Shown here: in pieces, positions 63,871-64,000 of the stretch
Numbering within the stretch: position 1 is the stretch's first letter
Layout of the letters: each line of letters opens with the position of its first letter
Assembly: GCA_958510825.1 (NCBI GenBank)
Contig: OY294044.1
Span: 39,543,816 to 39,607,815, forward strand
Reading direction: 5' to 3'
Origin: Brachypterus glaber
Taxonomy: Eukaryota; Arthropoda; Insecta; Coleoptera; Kateretidae
DNA: 64,000 nt
The notes under the pieces: generated by a model
The model's input: only the letters and a program-made list of their open reading frames with translations
What the model was told of the DNA's origin: nothing
Databases searched by the model: none
Program-made: the position numbers and the translations under genes

Positions 63871-64000
63871 TTTGCTTGAAATTGATTTATATCGACATAA
63901 AACGTCATAAAACGCAAAAAAAAATTGAAAATTTTTGCACGAATACAAGGCTTTCCGAAATTTTGAAAATTTTCAAAATGGGAAAGCAAAAATATATCAA

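Overview
This window looks like repeat-dense intergenic DNA from an arthropod, most likely an insect. The sequence is very AT-rich. It contains degraded non-LTR (LINE) and Ty3/Gypsy-type retrotransposons, tRNA-derived SINEs, hAT-like and other terminal-inverted-repeat (TIR) DNA elements, microsatellites and large palindromes. I recognise no intact host gene, rRNA or functional tRNA gene. Every readable coding stretch is a mobile-element remnant with stops, frameshifts, truncations or nested insertions. I cannot name the order or species from sequence alone. There is one 200-base run of N at 8152-8351.

Layout. 1-8 kb: AT-rich DNA with a SINE (2602-2867), a broken transposon-type protein (about 3.7-5.0 kb, minus), a foldback element (5116-5927) and a LINE RNase H tail (6.06-6.73 kb, minus). 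8.35-20.1 kb: one minus-strand Gypsy-like retrotransposon (RT/RNase H, protease, gag, candidate LTR), split by two later TIR elements. These are a 2.7-kb element with a 9-bp target duplication (9803-12536) and a 5.8-kb element (13971-19766), which itself carries a LINE, a 121-bp tandem array and a hAT-like element. 20-25 kb: a CCCAGGTAGCAA-ended TIR element and a 1.8-kb palindrome whose right arm stops exactly where a second Gypsy LTR begins. 24.7-26.1 kb: the 5' half of that Gypsy element (LTR, primer site, gag, start of protease). 29.2-34.1 kb: a composite repeat bounded by a perfect 16-bp inverted repeat and filled with a ~140-bp satellite.

34.1-43.0 kb: a tandem segmental duplication (unit A 34141-39085, unit B 39250-42976). 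Unit A has a truncated LINE inside a (TATAC)n tract. Unit B has no LINE and a tract changed to (TACTG)n/(CACTG)n. Both carry the 121-bp family in inverted halves. 43.6-44.7 kb: a LINE RT remnant split by a clean 611-bp hAT-type element with an 8-bp duplication. 45.6-55.3 kb: a very large imperfect palindrome centred near 52846. Its left arm is interrupted by an LTR retrotransposon and by a small insert with a hammerhead-like motif; its right arm is interrupted by a LINE tail. 55.7-58.8 kb: a LINE C-terminal reading frame, a second SINE, an (AAT)n tract and small inverted-repeat elements. 59.7-62.3 kb: two more palindromes. 62.9-63.9 kb: another copy of the 121-bp module.

The genes do not form a pathway; the window is a record of nested insertions. 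The most notable recurring pattern is a modular repeat: an end module containing ACTGCCCAGTAAAAGAGC, an array of about 121-bp monomers, and a second ~150-bp module. It recurs at several loci, in opposite orientations within a locus, and looks like a mobile, satellite-bearing foldback-like family.
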